DNA from: NZ13-RE01 sp964612975
GTDB taxonomy: Bacteria > Dictyoglomota > Dictyoglomia > Dictyoglomales > Dictyoglomaceae
NCBI GenBank assembly: GCA_964612975.1
Contig: CAZTGC010000005.1
Coordinates: 1 to 64,000, forward strand
Length of the DNA stretch: 64,000 nucleotides
Reading direction: 5' to 3'
Below, one piece after another: positions 53,768 through 62,224 of the stretch. The notes beneath the pieces were generated by a model, which did no database searches, was not told the origin of the DNA, and saw nothing but the letters and a program-made list of their open reading frames with translations. The translations under genes were made by a program, and so were the position numbers. The stretch's first letter is position 1; each line of letters begins with the position of its first letter.

Positions 53768-53790
53768 GAAAATATATTAAAAATTTTTAG

Positions 53791-53827
53791 AGGCCGCTGG
53801 TAATACCTAAGCGGTCTTTTCTTTTTA
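53791..53827 (+). terminator. Expression-platform terminator of the TPP riboswitch
   Basis: Stem GGCCGCT / AGCGGTC with an inner GGT/ACC extension, then TTTTCTTTTT. It lies 24 bases after the aptamer and 24 bases before the thiS start, as expected for termination control. Confidence 0.85.
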
Positions 53828-53850
53828 TATAAAAAGGGGTGATCAAAAGA

Positions 53851-54045
53851 ATGATAATTTATGTGAATGATAAAGAAGTAAACTTTGAGGGAAATATAAA
53901 AGAACTTCTTGAATTTCTTAATTATAAATCTAAAGGGATAGCAGTTCTGGTTAATGGAGAAATTGTAAAAAGGGATTCTTGGGAAGTATATAAATTGAAA
54001 GAAAAAGATTACATTGAGATTGTCACTTTAGTAGGGGGAGGATAA
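53851..54045 (+). CDS. thiS: Sulfur carrier protein ThiS
   Basis: 64 aa beta-grasp carrier ending IVTLVGGG, with the C-terminal Gly-Gly (here Gly-Gly-Gly) that ThiF adenylates. Visible fold: IIYVNDKEVNFEGNIKELLEFL, then AVLVNGEIVKRDSW. The ATG at 53851 is preferred; a GTG four codons upstream sits directly on the SD. First gene of a seven-gene thiamine operon, four bases before thiG. Confidence 0.93.
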   Translation: MIIYVNDKEVNFEGNIKELLEFLNYKSKGIAVLVNGEIVKRDSWEVYKLKEKDYIEIVTLVGGG

Positions 54046-54049
54046 GAAG

Positions 54050-54826
54050 ATGAGTTTAATGATAGGTGGAAAGTTAATTGTAAATAGGCTTTTTGTAGGA
54101 ACGGGAAAACTTGCAGATTACAGTGTTATAAAAAGAATGTATGAAGAGCTGAATATAGAGGTTTTTGCGGTAGCAGTAAGAAGGATAAATCCAGAGAGAG
54201 GAACAAAATATTCTATTCTTGATTTTTTACCAAAGGAAACTACAATTATGGTGAACACATCAGGAGCAAGAAATCATAAAGAGGCAGTAAAAATTGCTTT
54301 AATTGGAAGAGAGATTACAAATTCTGATTGGGTAAAGATTGAAATATCAGGTGAATTAAAATATCTTTTCCCAGATAATGAGGAGACTCTAAAAGCCTCA
54401 GAAATTCTTGTAAAAGAAGGTTTCAAAGTATTTCCATATATTTTTCCAGATCTTGTACTTGCAAAAAAGTTAGAAGATATAGGAGTTTCTGCTGTAATGC
54501 CCCTGGGATCACCTATTGGGAGTAATAAGGGGATTGATTGTGAGACTTTACTCAAAGCTATTATAAATGAGATTGAGATTCCTATAATAATTGATGCAGG
54601 TATAGGAAAACCATCTCATGCAGCAAAAGCTATGGAACTTGGGGCAGATGCGGTGCTTATAAATACCGCTATTGCTACTTCTTTTGATCCCTTTTCAATG
54701 GCAAAGGCTTTTAGCATGGCGGTTTCTGCGGGAAGATTAGCTTACGAAATTGGTCTTCCAAAGGAGCAAGAATATGCATCTCCTTCTTCCCCATTGGCAG
54801 ATCTTATAAGGGGTGAAACTAAATGA
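54050..54826 (+). CDS. thiG: Thiazole synthase ThiG
   Basis: 258 aa TIM barrel forming the thiazole phosphate ring from deoxyxylulose phosphate, ThiS-thiocarboxylate and dehydroglycine. MIGGKLIVNRLFVGTGKLADY, KIEISGELKYLFPDN and AVMPLGSPIGSNKGI are family hallmarks. PIIIDAGIGKPSHAAKAMELGADAVLINTAIA closes the barrel. It overlaps thiH by four bases (ATGA). Confidence 0.95.
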   Translation: MSLMIGGKLIVNRLFVGTGKLADYSVIKRMYEELNIEVFAVAVRRINPERGTKYSILDFLPKETTIMVNTSGARNHKEAVKIALIGREITNSDWVKIEISGELKYLFPDNEETLKASEILVKEGFKVFPYIFPDLVLAKKLEDIGVSAVMPLGSPIGSNKGIDCETLLKAIINEIEIPIIIDAGIGKPSHAAKAMELGADAVLINTAIATSFDPFSMAKAFSMAVSAGRLAYEIGLPKEQEYASPSSPLADLIRGETK

Positions 54827-55920
54827 TAGAGGAAATTTTAGAAGAAGCAGATAAACTTTTAAAGGAGAAAGATCAAAGGAATAATATAGAAGATATTCTT
54901 ATAAAAGAAAAACTTTCTCCAAAAGACTTTTTATCTCTTCTTCTGGATGATGATAATAATCTTTTTATAATGGCAGAAATATCTAAGAAGATAACAGAAA
55001 GATATTTTGGAAAGGTAATAAATCTCTTTACTCCTCTTTATCTTTCCAATTTCTGTACCTGTGGTTGTTCTTATTGTGGATTTTCCATAGAAAATAAAAA
55101 CCTTAAAAGAATAAAACTTAATACTGAGGAAATTATAAAAGAGCTTGAAAGTATTAAATCTTATGGGATTGATAGTATTCTTCTTCTTACAGGATGTGAT
55201 AGAATAAATACTCCCTTTGAATATATTCTCTCTGGAGTAAAAATAGCAAAAAATATCTTCTCTGAAGTAGTAATTGAAGTTTATTCCCTAGAGGAGGAAG
55301 AATATAGAATCTTGGCTACAAATGGACTTACAGGAGTTACCCTTTATCAGGAAACATATAACAAGGAAATCTATGAAAATCTTCATTCATATGGGCCTAA
55401 AAAGGATTATTACTATAGATTATATACCCAAGAGAGAGCACTAAAGGCAGGAGTAAAAGAAGTAACTTTAGGAATTCTCTTAGGACTTAATGATCCTATA
55501 GAAGATGTTTTTAAAATGGTTCTTCATGCAGAGTATCTTATGAAAAAATTTCCAAATGCAGAGATAAGTATATCCTTCCCAAGATTTCGTCCTGCTGGAA
55601 CAAATTTTAAAGAAGCCTTTAAAGTTGCAGATAAGATGCTATTGAGATTTATTTTTTCCACAAGAATCTATCTAAAAAATGTTGGAATTACCTTATCTAC
55701 ACGTGAATCCCCTAAACTCCGGGATGCCCTTATTGGCTATGGAATTACAAAAATGTCTGCAGGTTCTAAGACTTCTGTAGGGGGTTACGCTAAGGATTAT
55801 TCATCAGGAAATCAATTTGAAAATGAAGATAGAAGAAGTATAGAGGAAATAGTTGAAGTGATAAGAAAGAAAGGATATCGTCCTGAATTTACTAATTGGA
55901 TAAGGGGAGGAGTAGCATGA
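54823..55920 (+). CDS. thiH: Tyrosine lyase ThiH (radical SAM, dehydroglycine-forming)
   Basis: 365 aa. The radical SAM cluster motif is in NFCTCGCSYCGF (C-X3-C-X2-C), preceded by INLFTPLYLSN. LLLTGCDRINTPFEY, VTLYQETYN and EISISFPRFRPAGTNF follow the ThiH pattern. It cleaves tyrosine to dehydroglycine and is the oxygen-sensitive alternative to ThiO, consistent with an anaerobe. The start overlaps thiG and its stop overlaps the thiF ATG. Confidence 0.95.
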   Translation: MIEEILEEADKLLKEKDQRNNIEDILIKEKLSPKDFLSLLLDDDNNLFIMAEISKKITERYFGKVINLFTPLYLSNFCTCGCSYCGFSIENKNLKRIKLNTEEIIKELESIKSYGIDSILLLTGCDRINTPFEYILSGVKIAKNIFSEVVIEVYSLEEEEYRILATNGLTGVTLYQETYNKEIYENLHSYGPKKDYYYRLYTQERALKAGVKEVTLGILLGLNDPIEDVFKMVLHAEYLMKKFPNAEISISFPRFRPAGTNFKEAFKVADKMLLRFIFSTRIYLKNVGITLSTRESPKLRDALIGYGITKMSAGSKTSVGGYAKDYSSGNQFENEDRRSIEEIVEVIRKKGYRPEFTNWIRGGVA

Positions 55921-56525
55921 CAGATTTTCGTAGCATGCTTTTAGAACATTTTACAGAGGAAAATCTTAAGAAAATAGAGAATACTAAAGTTATAATTGTA
56001 GGATGCGGTGGACTTGGATCTAATGCTGCTATTACATTAACAAGAACAGGATTTTCTAATTTTATTCTTGTAGATTTTGATAAAGTAGAAATTTCTAATT
56101 TAAATAGACAATTTTATTTTTTTCATCAAATTGGAATGCCCAAAGTATTAGCTTTAAAGGAAAATATTTTACTTATAAATAAAAACTGTAATATTATTAC
56201 TTATCAAGAGAAAATAACAAGAGAGAATGCAAAAGAGATTCTGTCCCAAGGAGATATTATCCTTGAAGCAGTAGATGGAGCAGAAGTAAAAACTCTTCTT
56301 TTAGAGACTACTTTGTCCTTGGGAAAGAAGATTGTTATGGCCTCGGGAGTATGTGGATTTGGAGATATTGAAAATATTATTATAAAAAGATTAAATAATG
56401 TTACTATTATCGGTGATTTTTCAACTGATAACTCAAGGTTTCACCCCTACGCTCCTAAGGTAATAACAGTTTCCAGTATGCAGTGTGATGAACTTTTAAG
56501 GATGGTGCTTAATCATGAGGAATGA
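55917..56525 (+). CDS. thiF: Sulfur carrier adenylyltransferase ThiF
   Basis: 202 aa E1-like enzyme activating the ThiS C-terminus. VIIVGCGGLGSNAAITLTRTG is the nucleotide-binding motif; LVDFDKVEISNLNRQFYF carries the catalytic Asp and Arg. DIILEAVDGAEVKTLL follows. It is shorter than E. coli ThiF and has no clear CXXC zinc pairs, as in the clostridial ThiF-type. The ATG at 55917 overlaps the thiH stop. It may also serve the ttuB-like carrier (inference). Confidence 0.92.
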   Translation: MTDFRSMLLEHFTEENLKKIENTKVIIVGCGGLGSNAAITLTRTGFSNFILVDFDKVEISNLNRQFYFFHQIGMPKVLALKENILLINKNCNIITYQEKITRENAKEILSQGDIILEAVDGAEVKTLLLETTLSLGKKIVMASGVCGFGDIENIIIKRLNNVTIIGDFSTDNSRFHPYAPKVITVSSMQCDELLRMVLNHEE

Positions 56526-57183
56526 GAAATTAGCTTATTTTAAAAGTCCTAATCTTTATTGTATTACTGCAGAAAATCTTTCCTTAGGGAGAAAAAATAT
56601 TGAGGTAGTAAAACTGATGCTTGATGCAGGGGTAAGAATTATCCAGTATAGAGAGAAAAAGAAAAGTTTAAGGGAAAAATATGATGAAGCGCTTATTTTA
56701 AGGAAAATCACTCATGAATATGATGCTCTTCTCATAATAAATGATCATCTGGATTTATGTAAGATGGTAGAAGGGGATGGAGTACATTTGGGACAAGATG
56801 ATTATCCTGTTCCTATGGCAAGAAATTTTCTGGGAGAAGATTATATAATTGGGGCGACAGTCCATAATATAGAGCAAATTATAAAGGTCTATAAGGAAGG
56901 GGCAGATTATTTAGGACTTGGACCAATATTTGAAAGTTACACAAAGGAAAAACCCCATCCTCCTATAGGGCTTGATATTTTAAATTGGGCAACCTCTCAT
57001 ATAAAAATTCCCATCGTTGCTATAGGAGGGATAAAAGAATCAAATCTCCCCTTAGTATTGAAAAATGGAGGAAAATGTGTTGCTATGGTTAGTGAAATTG
57101 TATCCTCAGAGAATATAAAGGATAAGATAGAGAGAATTTTTAAAATACTAGAGGGATATAACAATGGAAAAAACAATACTTGA
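56515..57183 (+). CDS. thiE: Thiamine-phosphate synthase ThiE
   Basis: 222 aa TIM barrel joining hydroxymethylpyrimidine diphosphate and thiazole phosphate. LYCITAENLSLGRKNIEVVKLMLDAGVRIIQYREK is the opening. LIINDHLDLCKMVEGDGVHLGQDD holds the Mg and phosphate residues; DYLGLGPIFESYTKEKPHPPIGL and PIVAIGGIKESN complete the site. The start is inside the end of thiF. Confidence 0.95.
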   Translation: MRNEKLAYFKSPNLYCITAENLSLGRKNIEVVKLMLDAGVRIIQYREKKKSLREKYDEALILRKITHEYDALLIINDHLDLCKMVEGDGVHLGQDDYPVPMARNFLGEDYIIGATVHNIEQIIKVYKEGADYLGLGPIFESYTKEKPHPPIGLDILNWATSHIKIPIVAIGGIKESNLPLVLKNGGKCVAMVSEIVSSENIKDKIERIFKILEGYNNGKNNT

Positions 57184-58414
57184 AAATGCAAAGGAGAAAA
57201 TTATAACTCCTGAAATGGAGCTTTCTTTAAAAAATGAGGAAATATCAATAGAAAAACTAATTTCTAACATATCTCAGGGAAGGACAGTGATTCCTGCAAA
57301 TAAAAATAGAAAGAGAAGTAAATATTTTGCTATTGGAAAGGATTGTACTGTTAAGATAAATGCAAATATAGGAGTAACAGCTGATTATTCCTCTTTTGAT
57401 AAGGAATTAAAGAAGGCAGAACTTTGTGAAAAATATCAAGTAGAATCAGTTATGGATCTTTCCTGTGGAAAATATGCTAAATCTTTTAAAGAAAAACTTT
57501 TAAGAGAATTTAGTTTCATTGTTGGAAGTGTTCCTGTTTATGATCTTGCGGTAAGAAGTAAAAATTTTACAAAAGCAAAATCTCAAGATTTTCTTGAAGT
57601 TTTAGAAGAACATGTGGGGATGGGAATAGATTTTGTAACTATTCATGCAGGATTAAATATGAAATTTATAGAAAGGATAAAAAATTCTCAAAGGATATTA
57701 AAAATTGTCTCCCGTGGTGGATCCATGATCTATAAATGGATGGTAGAAAATAACAAAGAAAATCCATATTATGAATATTTTGATGATGTTCTAAAAATTT
57801 TGAAAAAATATGATGTAGTGATAAGTATAGGGGATGCTTTAAGACCAGGTTGTATTTTCGATTCTACTGATTCATTACAAATAGAAGAAACTATAATTGT
57901 AAGTCAGCTTGCAAAAAAAGCTAAAGAATTTGGAGTTCAAGTTATAATTGAAGGGCCAGGACACATGAGAGCTGATGAGATATTAGCTAATGTAAAATTT
58001 ATAAAAAAATTATGTGATGATGCACCTCTATATGTCCTTGGCCCTCTAACTACAGATATTGCTGCAGGTTATGATCATATCTCAGGAAGTATGGGGGCTT
58101 TAATCTCAGCTTTAAGTGGAGCAGATTTCCTTTGCTATGTAACTTCTGCAGAACATTTAAGACTTCCTGATATAGAAGATGTAAAAGAAGGAATAATCGC
58201 CTTTAAAATTGCTGCCCATAGTGCAAATCTTGTGAGAGGATTTAAAAGTGCATTAAATAGAGATTTTGAAATATCAGAAGCGAGAAAAAATCTAAATTGG
58301 GAAAAGATTATTGAATGCTCTATAGATCCTGATAAAGCAAAAAAATATAGAGAAAATTTAGAAGATACTTGTTCTATGTGTGGTGAACTTTGTGCCATTA
58401 AGAGCAGTAGATAA
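57164..58414 (+). CDS. thiC: Phosphomethylpyrimidine synthase ThiC
   Basis: 416 aa radical SAM enzyme converting aminoimidazole ribotide to hydroxymethylpyrimidine phosphate. Family landmarks: GRTVIPANKNR, KINANIGVTAD, VESVMDLSCGKYAK, IHAGLNMKF, VSRGGSMIYKWM, DALRPGCIFDSTD and EGPGHMRADEI. The C-terminal cluster motif is CSMCGELC (C-X2-C-X4-C). It is of the short form lacking the plant/proteobacterial N-terminal domain. Overlaps thiE upstream and thiD downstream by 20-35 bases. Confidence 0.96.
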   Translation: MEKTILENAKEKIITPEMELSLKNEEISIEKLISNISQGRTVIPANKNRKRSKYFAIGKDCTVKINANIGVTADYSSFDKELKKAELCEKYQVESVMDLSCGKYAKSFKEKLLREFSFIVGSVPVYDLAVRSKNFTKAKSQDFLEVLEEHVGMGIDFVTIHAGLNMKFIERIKNSQRILKIVSRGGSMIYKWMVENNKENPYYEYFDDVLKILKKYDVVISIGDALRPGCIFDSTDSLQIEETIIVSQLAKKAKEFGVQVIIEGPGHMRADEILANVKFIKKLCDDAPLYVLGPLTTDIAAGYDHISGSMGALISALSGADFLCYVTSAEHLRLPDIEDVKEGIIAFKIAAHSANLVRGFKSALNRDFEISEARKNLNWEKIIECSIDPDKAKKYRENLEDTCSMCGELCAIKSSR

Positions 58415-59231
58415 TATAAAGAAAGTTCTTGTAATAGCAGGATACGATCCTACAGGAGGAGCGGGTTTACTTTCTGATTTAAAAACTATACATTCTCTTG
58501 GGGGATATGCTCTATGTATTCCTACTTGTTTAACTATTCAGGATACTAATAAGGTTTATGAAGTTTATGAAATAGATGGGGAGATAGTTTTAAAAAATCT
58601 CAAAGTAATACTTTCTGATTCTAGTATAGAGGCAGTAAAAATAGGAGTACTTTATTCAAAAGAAATTATTAAAATCGTTTATGATACCATCAAAAAATAT
58701 AATCTTAAAAACATCGTTCTTGATCCTGTAATAAGGCCATCTTCTGGAATTCCACTCCTTAAAGATTCTGCATTGGAGGAGTTAAAAAAATTAATTTCTC
58801 TTTGTGATATTGTCACTCCTAATGTTCCCGAAGCAGAAATTCTTACAGGAATCAAAATAAAAAGCATAGAGGACATGAAACTTTTATCAAAAATCCTTAA
58901 AGAATTTGGAGTAAAGGCCGTAATTATAAAAGGAGGACATTTTGAAGGTGAGAATGCTATAGATGTTTTATTTGAAAAAGATAATTTCTACATAGAAACC
59001 TCTAAAAAAATAAACATGGAAAAGGAGGTGCATGGAACAGGTTGTATTTTTTCCTCTGCTCTAACTACTTTTTTAGCCTTAGGTTATGATTATTACAATG
59101 CCTTTAAAAAAGCAAAGGTTTATATAACTAAGGCTATAAAAGATTCTATAGATATTGGGAGAGGGAGAAAAGTAATTTTAGCAAATAAAGGCCTCTTTCT
59201 AAAGAATTTTGACACTATCTTTTTCTTATGA
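58380..59231 (+). CDS. thiD: Hydroxymethylpyrimidine/phosphomethylpyrimidine kinase ThiD
   Basis: 283 aa ribokinase-fold enzyme. VLVIAGYDPTGGAGLLSDLKTIHSLGGYAL is the N-terminal substrate site; VLDPVIRPSSGIPLL, TPNVPEAEILTGI and VHGTGCIFSSALTTFLALG (anion hole and catalytic Asp region) follow. The first about 15 residues are read inside the end of thiC; a GTG at 58392 is an alternative start. Last thiamine gene of the operon. Confidence 0.93.
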   Translation: MVNFVPLRAVDNIKKVLVIAGYDPTGGAGLLSDLKTIHSLGGYALCIPTCLTIQDTNKVYEVYEIDGEIVLKNLKVILSDSSIEAVKIGVLYSKEIIKIVYDTIKKYNLKNIVLDPVIRPSSGIPLLKDSALEELKKLISLCDIVTPNVPEAEILTGIKIKSIEDMKLLSKILKEFGVKAVIIKGGHFEGENAIDVLFEKDNFYIETSKKINMEKEVHGTGCIFSSALTTFLALGYDYYNAFKKAKVYITKAIKDSIDIGRGRKVILANKGLFLKNFDTIFFL

Positions 59232-59258
59232 TATTTTTAAAACTCGGAGGTGATAGTT

Positions 59259-59735
59259 ATGAAAGTAGTTATTATAATGGGATCTAAAGGAGATTTGGAA
59301 TGGTCTAAAAAAATTGTAGAAACATTAAAAAAGTTTAACGTGGAATATGTCTTAAGGATAGCTTCAGCCCACAAAGTCCCTCTAAAAGCTTTAGAAATAA
59401 TTAAAGAGTATGAAAAAGAAGATGTTGTGTTTATAACGGTAGCAGGAAGAAGTAATGCTTTAAGTGGATTCGTAGATGCAAATACCTCAAAACCAGTAAT
59501 TGCATGTCCTCCATATGGCGAAAAATTTGCAGGGGTAGACATATTCTCTACTTTGAGAATGCCTTCTGGTGTTGCTCCCTTAACTGTATTGGAGCCAGAG
59601 CAGGCAGGTCTTGCTGCCTGTAAAATTCTTGCCATAAAATACAAGGAACTTTCTGAAAAAATAGAGAATTATCAGAGGGAAAAGAAAATGGAATTAGATA
59701 GGGATGATGAGGAGGTAAGGAAATGGGTAGTGTAA
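59259..59735 (+). CDS. purE: Class II-type PurE (5-aminoimidazole ribotide carboxylase)
   Basis: 158 aa from the ATG at 59259, eight bases after GGAGG; a GTG three codons upstream is rejected. KVVIIMGSKGDLEW and SAHKVPLKALEI are shared by all PurE. FITVAGRSNALSGFVDANTS replaces the bacterial class I GAAHLPG loop, and FSTLRMPSGVAPLTVL resembles the class II (animal-type, CO2-using) enzymes. No purK is next to it, consistent with direct carboxylation. The end overlaps purC by 13 bases. Confidence 0.9.
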   Translation: MKVVIIMGSKGDLEWSKKIVETLKKFNVEYVLRIASAHKVPLKALEIIKEYEKEDVVFITVAGRSNALSGFVDANTSKPVIACPPYGEKFAGVDIFSTLRMPSGVAPLTVLEPEQAGLAACKILAIKYKELSEKIENYQREKKMELDRDDEEVRKWVV

Positions 59736-60742
59736 AAGATCTTCTAATTTTAGAAAGTCCTACAGAGAGATCTTTGGGAAAAGGAAGATTTGTCTTCTCT
59801 GATAGATATTCTGTTTTTGATTATGGGGAAATGCCCGATTATATAGAGGAAAAGGGAAAAGCAATTTGTATTGCTACGGCATATTTCTTTGAAAAATTAG
59901 AAGAAAATGGAATAAAAACTCATTATATAGGACTTGTAGAAGGAGAAAAGATAAAAACTCTCTCAGAGTTAGAAGCACCCTCAAATATCATGGAATTTAA
60001 AATGGTAAGAGTGTTGAAACCTGATTTAAAAGATGGAATTTATGATTATTCTATATTCAAAGAAGAAAAGGGAAATTTTCTTATTCCCTTAGAAGTTATC
60101 TATAGAAATTCTCTTCCTGAGGGTTCCTCTGTGTTTAAAAGATTAAAAGAAGGAACTTTAAAAATTGAGGATTTAGGGTTTAAAAGGGATCCAATTCCAG
60201 GAGAAAAACTTGAAAAACCTATAGTAGATTTTTCGACAAAACTTGAGGTAAATGACAGATATCTCTCTTATGATGAAGCTAAGGATATGGCTGGATTTAG
60301 TCAAGAAGAATTTCAAAAATTGATAGATTTCACATTATTAATAGATAAGGAAATAACAAGAGAGGCAGAAAGAGTTGGTCTTATAAATGAGGATGGGAAA
60401 GTAGAATTTGCCTTTGATATTGATAGGAACTTTATATTAGTAGATGCAGTGGGAACTTTGGATGAATGCAGATTTACCTTTAATAATCTACCAGTGAGCA
60501 AAGAGATTGCGAGGATATATTATAGAAAGACGGAGTGGTATATAGAAGTTGAAGAAGCAAAAAAGAAAGATCGTTTCCATTGGAAAGATTATGTAAGTAC
60601 TCCCCCATCTCTTCCTAAGGAGTTAAAGGGTCTAATTTCTCTAGTTTACAAAGCTTATACTAATGAACTTACGGAAAAAGAATGGTTTAAAACTCCCCCT
60701 CTTAGGGATATACTAAAAAGGTTAGGAGAGATTTTATTATAG
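59723..60742 (+). CDS. purC: SAICAR synthetase PurC
   Basis: 339 aa, longer than the usual 235-aa bacterial PurC and like the extended form seen in archaea and some thermophiles. The SAICAR fold is visible: GKGRFVFSDRYSVFDYGEMPD, KMVRVLKP and PLEVIYRNSLPEGSSVFKRL. FSTKLEVNDRYLSYDEA, FILVDAVGTLDECRFTF (with Asp and Glu) and the C-terminal KDYVSTPPSLPKEL follow. It uses the product of the preceding purE with aspartate and ATP. Ends in a strong terminator. Confidence 0.93.
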   Translation: MGSVKDLLILESPTERSLGKGRFVFSDRYSVFDYGEMPDYIEEKGKAICIATAYFFEKLEENGIKTHYIGLVEGEKIKTLSELEAPSNIMEFKMVRVLKPDLKDGIYDYSIFKEEKGNFLIPLEVIYRNSLPEGSSVFKRLKEGTLKIEDLGFKRDPIPGEKLEKPIVDFSTKLEVNDRYLSYDEAKDMAGFSQEEFQKLIDFTLLIDKEITREAERVGLINEDGKVEFAFDIDRNFILVDAVGTLDECRFTFNNLPVSKEIARIYYRKTEWYIEVEEAKKKDRFHWKDYVSTPPSLPKELKGLISLVYKAYTNELTEKEWFKTPPLRDILKRLGEILL

Positions 60743-60772
60743 AATTTAACGCAAGTTTTACAGTTAAAATTC

Positions 60773-60811
60773 AAAAAAGCGGATTTAGGATATTTTAAAT
60801 CCGCTTTTTTA
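60773..60811 (+). terminator. Rho-independent terminator after purC
   Basis: Stem AAAAAGCGGATTTA / TAAATCCGCTTTTT with an eight-base loop and a T-run. It ends the thi-pur transcription unit. Confidence 0.9.
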
Positions 60812-60899
60812 TTATATGTTCCTTCCTATTTTTAAAACTTTTCTTGGCGCCACGTCTATTTATAAAACTAAAATTATAATGGTTATTATTTTACTACTA

Positions 60900-61426
60900 C
60901 TGGTCTATATTCTAGAATTAATAAGGTTTAAAAATAAAGATGGTTCAATCAGAACATACCTATATTAGTTAGAAACTACTAGAGTAAGAAATCTCGTCTA
61001 CTAGAGGGAGAGATATCTTTTGTCTTGGTAGAGTTTATAACCCAGAGACTAGAGATTTAGTAGTTAATATTATAAATGATCTACTTCCTTTGGGAAATTT
61101 TAAAGAATGAATTAGAAGTAGGGCCAATATATCACTATGTAGAGAGGAGGATAAGAGGGCATATATTTGTATGTTTTATAGCATTACAGATGAAGGTACT
61201 ATTAAGTAAGAAGATAAAAGAGATAGATGAAGAAGCTAGATACAGTGAAGTAATGAGAGATATAAGTAAGGTAAAGGCAGTAGAGATAAATATAGAAGAT
61301 GAAGGCAAAGTAATAGTAAGGACAAACTTAAAAGGGAAAGCTAAAATAGGATATAAAGCTTTAGGGATGAAAATTTCGCCAATTGAGTATAATAAAGTAG
61401 ACCTGGTGCCTACGTCTCAGGTTTAA
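60900..61426 (+). pseudogene. Transposase remnant, IS1634/IS4-like
   Basis: Two separated parts of one transposase are readable in different frames. The first is RFKNKDGSIRTYLY, a stop, LETTRVRNLV, then LGRVYNPETRDLVVNIINDLL (60924-61109), matching the KNKDGS-YL-L and GR opening of IS1634-type proteins. The second is a 116-codon open frame (61076-61426) with VGPIYHYVERRIRGHIFVCFIAL, the characteristic C-terminal segment. The catalytic middle is deleted, so it cannot transpose. Codon use (AGG, ATA, GTA rich) differs from flanking genes, as expected for a mobile element. Terminal inverted repeats were not found. Confidence 0.8.
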
Positions 61427-61436
61427 AAGTTAAGAT

Positions 61437-61460
61437 AACCCGCTAGCCATGCGGGTTTTT
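61437..61460 (+). terminator. Hairpin terminator after the transposase remnant
   Basis: Stem AACCCGC / GCGGGTT with a seven-base loop, followed by TTT. It may belong to the element. Confidence 0.7.
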
Positions 61461-61543
61461 AAGTTTTAAGGTTTCAAACTTGCGAAATCCTCCCACCATT
61501 GGGTATATCCTAATAAGGATCAGGGGAAGATTTTTTGTAGAAT

Positions 61544-62104
61544 TTAATAATTTAAAATTCCATATCCTGCCTTTATATGTTTTGAAGAGGGATCATCGGA
61601 TGGTCCTAATGCCCAGACGATATTTAGTTTTCCAGAGCTTGGAAATTCTTTGTCATATTTGTCCTTTGTAGAAAGCTTTCTTTTGAATTCTATATAGGTA
61701 AACTCTTTATCTTCGGTTCCTGCAAAATCTAAGATATCATTTTTTCCACCTAATTTTTCATCTAAAGTATGTCTAAGATGTACCTCGGGAGCAAAATAGT
61801 CTAAAACCTTTACTTCTTTATCGGTTACATAACCTATTATATAATCTGCATTACCTGCCTTAGAAGAAGGAGCAATTCCTAAAGCAACCCATCCCTTTGT
61901 TTTTCCTATCATTAGAATAAATACTTCATCTTGAATTATGCTCCAAAATATTCTGAAATCTCCACTTGAGAAATTTGCATAATTTTGATACTCATTAGGA
62001 GAAAGTTTTCCATCAATCTTTGGAGGAGATATAGGTTTTTGTTGAGAAAATATTAAAGAAGTAAATAATAAAATTATTAGAATAAGGATCTTAAATTTTT
62101 TCAT
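61544..62104 (-). CDS. Secreted DOMON-domain protein
   Basis: 186 aa. A signal peptide (MKKFKILILIILLFTSLIF) is followed by PPKIDGKLSPNEYQNYANF, then a DOMON-like beta-sandwich: FRIFWSIIQDEVFILMIGKTKGWVALGIAP is the typical core with GWVALGI. NADYIIGYVTDKEVKVLDYFAP also fits. DOMON domains bind heme or sugar; no His/Met heme ligand pair can be assigned with confidence. Monocistronic, convergent with the transposase remnant. Confidence 0.8.
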   Translation of the reverse strand: MKKFKILILIILLFTSLIFSQQKPISPPKIDGKLSPNEYQNYANFSSGDFRIFWSIIQDEVFILMIGKTKGWVALGIAPSSKAGNADYIIGYVTDKEVKVLDYFAPEVHLRHTLDEKLGGKNDILDFAGTEDKEFTYIEFKRKLSTKDKYDKEFPSSGKLNIVWALGPSDDPSSKHIKAGYGILNY

Positions 62105-62224
62105 TTTCTAACATCTCTAATTTATAATAACTATTTTTTTAATTTATACCACTTTAATAGAATTTTGTCAAATATTAAATCTGGCTGCTCCATAACCACT
62201 TTTTGGAAAAGAGATCTTCATTTA

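Noticed and set aside
61480..61671. Plus-strand open frame over the end of the DOMON gene
   Set aside because: It is antisense to a clear secreted protein, spans an AT-rich spacer and shows no family features.
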